DNA of 64,000 bases from positions 2,480,001-2,544,000 of the forward strand of contig CM074139.1 of assembly GCA_037178625.1 (NCBI GenBank), given 5' to 3'. Below, in pieces: positions 59,814-64,000 of the stretch. Positions within the stretch are counted from its first letter, which is position 1; every line of letters begins with the position of its first letter. The DNA comes from Skeletonema tropicum (Eukaryota > Bacillariophyta > Thalassiosirophyceae > Thalassiosirales > Thalassiosiraceae). Position numbers and translations under genes: made by a program. Below the pieces are notes generated by a model that searched no databases, was not told where the DNA came from, and saw only the letters and a program-made list of their open reading frames with translations.

Positions 59814-60808
59814 ACATAATGAAAAGTATGTATTAAACGAGATTTATATGTAGAATCCGACGCTATCATTTTAGACGTAGACTTTCACTTTGACTTTGTC
59901 TGCGATTGTTTGTTTGTGTTCAGTTCAAGTCTGTCAAGCCTTGTAATATCTTGAATTCAAATTCACGACACCAACACAGACAGAGGATGTACGTTTTTGG
60001 CTGAGCGAGGCTGAGGCTGAGCCCGATGCTATCAACAACAGCGAGATGGAATGTGGCGTGAGGATAATACTTGCGTTTGAGGACAGAATGTATCCGGTAG
60101 TTAGGCCTCTTCTCTAGAGAGATCTAGAGACTGTAGAGATACTTAGATAATATATAGAGATGATGCAATGAAAATCTAAATAAGTACATATGAATGATAT
60201 TCTATCAAATTGATGTGGCACTTTGTTCTCTAATACCTTTGTAGTCCCAACGAACGGGGTTTTGTCACACACGTCGGAGTTGCAAGCTTTCTTGGACAGG
60301 CTTCAATTCTTTAGTACCATGCAAGATTGCTAAGTACATAGGAGTTAGTACCAAGATAAAGGGAGAAGTAAAATGAAAGACGCACGGTTTCTTTGAACGA
60401 GGTAAATTAGTGACATAATTCCACTTGTCTAGAGAGAGAGATGATGTGATGTCTTGTGAATTTGTGAAGCAAGCAAGATTCAAGCAAGATTCAAGCAAGA
60501 GACACTGTCTGCGAACCTGGACGGCGACTACTTTAGTACCGCTCAAACAGATTTTTGCCCGTCTCTCTCTCTCTTTTAAGACGCGTGTCTTCATGGAAGC
60601 TCGATCGATCCCACTGACTCAGCGCAGCGTCCATTTTACAGAATATTCCCCAAGCTTATTATTTTTTTCTTCGGACGGGGACGGACACGACAATGTCGAC
60701 ATCATTCACGCTCGTACTCACACGCCTTCCATAAGCTTCCATACATTGTGTAGAATTTCATCATAACTTTGTTGTAGTTCTTGCTACAGAAAATCAACAA
60801 CAATAATC
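59814..60808. other. Intergenic region between HSF2 and the SohB-like gene
   Basis: Contains the diverged repeat at 60155-60275 (see 58336-58450) and a short triplication of AAGCAAGATTC (60470-60500). ORFs of 109-113 codons on both strands overlap each other and look accidental. The promoter of the protease gene should be near the end (CTCTCTCTCT at 60562). Confidence 0.4.
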
Positions 60809-63091
60809 ATGGCGCCTAGCAAAGACCGTCGCTTCACTGTCCTCCTTTTAGGCCTCCTCGGAAGCGCAAATGGTTTTGCTCCAATCTCCCCATCTCGTGC
60901 TTCCAATGCTCATTTGCAGCATCCACAGGCAAACAATAATTTTGTGCCTACTCATCAATTCGTTCAACCGATCAGCACCACCAGCAGCGGCATCATGACG
61001 TCATCTACCTCACTTAATGCTGGTCTTCAACTAGACGAAGAAACTACCCAAAAATTAATCCTACTAACCTTCGAAAAGGCCATTGAAGCAGGCATTCCCG
61101 CTCTTTTCTTCATTCTGACTACATGGTGGTTTATTTCCATGATGAGAGCACAGCGTGATGGTGATGGTGGCGGGATGGGCCGTGGAAGGCGTGGTGGTGG
61201 ACGTGGTGGCGGCGGTGCAAGACGTAGAGGAAAACGAAGTGGTAATAGAGGAATGATGGGACCATCTCAATCAAAATTAGGTCCTGTCGAAGAATTATAT
61301 GATGATATATACGATGATTTATCTGGTCCCGAAGATAATATCCCACCATTCCTCAAACTACTCAACGGCGGTGGAAGTGGCGGACCCAACAGCCCAACAA
61401 ATAATGGGATCAATCGCCCCACGAGTAAATTGAACATTGGTATCCCCAAACAACAATATTTAAAAGTGACCAAACTCAATTCCAAATATGATTCGTATAG
61501 GTATTCCATGGTTAGTGCTACACGGGGTAAGGCTGTGGCTGCGAGTGAATTACGGTCGAAGGCGTTTGAATCTGCATTGTGGAAGGCTTTGGGTGTGACT
61601 GGAGGTACTACTACTGATGGCAGTAGTGGAAGTGGTGGTGCACTTGGATCAACATTGACAGCTAGTGAGGCAACTGCATTGATTACACTTGAACGTGATT
61701 TTTTGAGAGAAGGTTCGGAATTATTGGAGGATGTGGCCATTTTGAGTCGAGAGATTACCAATGCTGCCGTGTTGGATGAGATGGAGGAGATGGGCGTGGA
61801 ACCTGGCATCATTGATGCAGAAGTTATTGTGAAAGAGAAGGAGGGTGAGACTACTACTGCTCAAAAGGATTTCTTTAACATTACTGCCAATGATGCTACT
61901 GCTGTGGAGAGTGATGACAAGAAGAAAAAGGCTGCTGGAGCAGGATTACAAACAGATATCATGAAGGCAGTCAAGGAAGTTGAAGCGATGAATACACAGA
62001 TTACTCTATTGGAACTTGATTTTATTCAAGACATTGTGGAGATTTTGGGACCCAATCGTGCGGATACGATTCGTACGACGATTGTTGGGAATATGATTGC
62101 TGGGGAGGCGGGTACGTTGTTGAAGACTTTGAAGGAGCGACCATTGGCGACGGTCTTGTCGTCATTGAGTGGAGGTGGTAGTGTCGATTCCCAACACGCT
62201 GCTGGGAAGAATCTCTACGTGACTCGTTTCCCTGGGGATGTTACCGCATCACAATTGAATGAGCTTAGGGAGGAAGTTACGGGTATCCTCCAAGTGGCCA
62301 AGCCTGGTGATGAGGCATTGTTGGTACTTCAAAGTGGTGGTGGAACTGTAACTGGGTATGGATTAGCAGCAGCCCAATTACAGCGCTTCAAGGCCAAGAA
62401 TATCAAGTTGACAGTGTGTGTGGAACAAGTCGCTGCCAGTGGAGGGTACATGATGTGCTGTACCGCCGATAGAATCGTGGCGTCTCCCTTTGCCGTGCTT
62501 GGAAGTATTGGAGTTATTTCCGAAGTCCCTAACGCTTATGAAAGGTTGCAGCGTGAGGGCATTGAATTCGCAACAATTACGGCTGGTAAGTATAAAAGAA
62601 CCGTCACCCCCACCAAGAAGGTGACGAAGGAGGATCTCAAAAAGTCGACAGAGGATATTAATGAGATTTTCAATCTGTTCAAATCATTTGTTGCGAGTCA
62701 GCGTCCCCAGCTTGACATTGAAAATGTTGCTACTGGTGACACGTGGTTTGGTGAAGATGCGTTGGCACGTGGATTGTGCGATGAGTTGGCCACCGCAGAT
62801 GACGTGCTTTTAGACTTCGTAGATCAGGGATATGATTTGTATGAGGTGGCTTACAACCCCACGCCCGTAGGTGCTGGAGCATTCAGTTTGCCAAGAAGTA
62901 GTAGTAATGCAGATAAAGCTGGAATGAACGGATGGAGAGGAGTTTTGAAGTCGGTGGTAAGAGGTGTTGTGTCGGACGTAAAGGAGGAGATCGTGTCAGA
63001 GCTTTCTAGCTCGATGAATGAAATGAACTCTTTGGAGAGAAGATACATGATGAAGGACGACTCTGCTGATAGAATCAAAGCGCAGGAATAA
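60809..63091 (+). CDS. Plastid-targeted SohB/SppA-like serine peptidase (family S49)
   Basis: The N-terminus FTVLLLGLLGSANGFAPISP is a signal peptide with a Phe immediately after the predicted cleavage (ANG|FAP), the diatom plastid signal. A membrane helix follows at about residues 92-112 (IPALFFILTTWWFISMM), then a Gly/Arg-rich stretch, a long algal insertion (about 150-460), and the S49 domain (about 470-730): LLVLQSGGGTVTGYGLAAAQ, VEQVAASGGYMM with the nucleophile Ser near 544, FAVLGSIGVISEVPN, and TAGKYKRTVTPTKK with the catalytic Lys near 594. The Ser-Lys pair and KRT block are SohB-like. Bacterial SohB is ~350 aa; the excess is targeting and insert. Likely degrades membrane or signal peptides in the plastid (thylakoid or envelope). 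Confidence 0.92.
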   Translation: MAPSKDRRFTVLLLGLLGSANGFAPISPSRASNAHLQHPQANNNFVPTHQFVQPISTTSSGIMTSSTSLNAGLQLDEETTQKLILLTFEKAIEAGIPALFFILTTWWFISMMRAQRDGDGGGMGRGRRGGGRGGGGARRRGKRSGNRGMMGPSQSKLGPVEELYDDIYDDLSGPEDNIPPFLKLLNGGGSGGPNSPTNNGINRPTSKLNIGIPKQQYLKVTKLNSKYDSYRYSMVSATRGKAVAASELRSKAFESALWKALGVTGGTTTDGSSGSGGALGSTLTASEATALITLERDFLREGSELLEDVAILSREITNAAVLDEMEEMGVEPGIIDAEVIVKEKEGETTTAQKDFFNITANDATAVESDDKKKKAAGAGLQTDIMKAVKEVEAMNTQITLLELDFIQDIVEILGPNRADTIRTTIVGNMIAGEAGTLLKTLKERPLATVLSSLSGGGSVDSQHAAGKNLYVTRFPGDVTASQLNELREEVTGILQVAKPGDEALLVLQSGGGTVTGYGLAAAQLQRFKAKNIKLTVCVEQVAASGGYMMCCTADRIVASPFAVLGSIGVISEVPNAYERLQREGIEFATITAGKYKRTVTPTKKVTKEDLKKSTEDINEIFNLFKSFVASQRPQLDIENVATGDTWFGEDALARGLCDELATADDVLLDFVDQGYDLYEVAYNPTPVGAGAFSLPRSSSNADKAGMNGWRGVLKSVVRGVVSDVKEEIVSELSSSMNEMNSLERRYMMKDDSADRIKAQE

Positions 63092-63309
63092 ATATGATTA
63101 CGTGCATGTCTCGTTTTGAAAGTCAATTAGGGTAGGAGTACTGGATATTAAATAAGCACCACTTTCTCTCTCTTGTTTCATTCGTCTGTCAATATCTACG
63201 TTTTGTATGTGCACAGATAGTGACCACATTATCGTGAGCATGAGCACATCCGAGAATATTACATCCCTTCAAACTATCATAATCGACAGTCTAACTATCA
63301 CAACACACG
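63092..63309. other. 3' flank of the SohB-like gene
   Basis: Short untranslated/intergenic sequence with no recognised feature. Confidence 0.35.
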
Positions 63310-63590
63310 TTGTGATACTTGCTGTCTGGAAAGCCATTCGGCAATAGAAAAGACCGTACCGTTGTATATACCGAAGCGGGTCCCTTTTAGTATCGTAGAT
63401 ATCTAATCTGATTAACTTTGTATTCAACACATTGTTGATGTCTTTTGAAAAGAAAGACGGACCGTAGGCACTTTTGAAATACACTGTGTGAGGTTTTTGA
63501 AAATTCAGCCACGACTGCCGCAGCCTCCTGCCCCTGTGTCGCTTCTTCACTGCAACTGAATCTTTGAACATTGTTCTTGATAAGTATTGT
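63310..63590 (-). repeat. Composite fragment of the HSF1 locus, inverted
   Basis: On the minus strand, AACAATGTTCAAAGATTCAG and TGCAGTGAAGAAGCGAC (HSF1 exon 2, 49838-49874) and GGAGGCTGCGG are followed, after ~90 bp of other sequence, by ACAAAGTTAATCAGATTAGA ... GCCGAATGGCTTTCCAGACA (as 50868-50960). In the HSF1 locus these parts are about 950 bp apart, so this copy is internally deleted. The 100-codon ORF here is a by-product. Confidence 0.8.
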
Positions 63591-63746
63591 GATTGTGAAT
63601 AATACGATCACGTGATCAAAATAAGTAGGAGTACATAAGGTAGTCTTGTGAAATCATGTCACATATATTGTATTGTACCGCGTCCAAAGAAAGCTGCATT
63701 TTTTGTTTTCTCCTTGCTTGATCTGCACAGTCTTGCATGAAAGAAC

Positions 63747-63941
63747 AAAGTGAACCTCCGCGAACTAAACCCCCCGGGGGTCTAAAAATTTTGGCTAGTC
63801 TGATCTAAGTAGGGGGCGGGGTCTGACTTTCGGAATAGTCATATACTAATTCCCTAGTAACTACTAGTAGAAACAGGGAGGGGGGTATAGGGCTTGGGGG
63901 GGTCTAGCCGAGTAGGGGGATAGTTCGCGGAGGTTCACTTT
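63747..63941. mobile_element. 195-bp MITE with perfect 21-bp TIR
   Basis: AAAGTGAACCTCCGCGAACT plus A (63747-63767) is perfectly inverted at 63921-63941. The interior is G-rich on the right (GGGAGGGGGGTATAG, GGGGGGGTCTAG) and C-rich on the left, so further pairing is likely. No ORF. The flanks show no certain target duplication. Confidence 0.82.
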
Positions 63942-63980
63942 TTTGTAAACACTTGAAAAGCTTGCCTCTCAAGAGGACAC

Positions 63981-64000
63981 TAGCGTAATGGAATTTCAAA
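63981..64000 (+). mobile_element. Start of a second hAT-like element, cut by window end
   Basis: The last 20 bases, TAGCGTAATGGAATTTCAAA, are identical to the first 20 of the hAT-like element at 42451. The orientation is the same, so an element of that family should extend beyond the window. Confidence 0.8.

Noticed and set aside
60425..60766. 113-codon ORF upstream of the SohB-like gene
   Set aside because: Overlaps an antisense ORF of equal length, no features, in the promoter region.
1..64000. tRNA or rRNA genes
   Set aside because: I looked for tRNA-like B-box/TPsiC patterns with matching acceptor stems by eye and found none I could support; a tRNAscan-SE run would be decisive.

Overview
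The window looks like nuclear DNA of a stramenopile alga, most likely a diatom. Evidence: short GT-AG introns (70 to 141 bp); eukaryotic-only genes (20S proteasome beta-3, a PEX11-like peroxin, heat-shock factors, a ferric-reductase/NADPH-oxidase protein); an S49 protease whose N-terminus carries a signal peptide ending in an ANGFAP motif, the diatom plastid-import signature; and two heat-shock factors with the diatom-style DNA-binding domain. The diatom call is inference. No marker gene fixes genus or species.

Layout. 1-4.5 kb is a compact housekeeping block: a partial membrane-anchored protein (-), a 52-residue membrane peptide (+), a tail-anchored protein (-) and PSMB3 (+). From 4.5 to 34 kb is an accessory region built from duplicated blocks. 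Eight copies of a MATH-BTB family with a SAP-like C-terminal tail lie here (four +, four -). Copies 3, 4 and 7 are intact; copies 1, 2, 5, 6 and 8 are broken. The two first + copies are preceded by repeated pieces of the PSMB3 3' flank. The minus copies alternate with a PEX11-like gene and two chimeric pseudogenes whose 5' halves come from the HEAT/PDZ gene at 33.9 kb and whose 3' halves come from the PEX11-like gene. Also here are a ClpS-like adaptor and a membrane protein with two beta-rich repeats.

33.9-47.5 kb: a large PDZ/HEAT-repeat gene, then an NADPH-oxidase-like gene with an EF-hand-like insert. A 3.43-kb block (end of the HEAT gene plus the whole oxidase gene) occurs twice with only about two differences, separated by the 5' part of a hAT-like transposon. 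This is either a very recent tandem duplication or two haplotypes joined by the assembler. 47.5-64 kb holds two heat-shock factors, a plastid SohB-like protease and many transposons.

Mobile DNA is the main theme. Several elements can be delimited to the base: a 1,365-bp element with 15-bp inverted ends, an 8-bp target duplication, an in-window empty site and one 298-residue unknown ORF; a 3,719-bp Mutator-like element with about 94-bp inverted ends and a 9-bp target duplication carrying a 470-residue unknown ORF; a 372-bp foldback MITE with a 7-bp target duplication and an in-window empty site; a foldback element packed with an 18-bp palindrome; and several smaller MITEs. The strongest candidates for undescribed biology are the MATH-BTB-SAP cluster and the two transposons that carry ORFs not resembling transposases.
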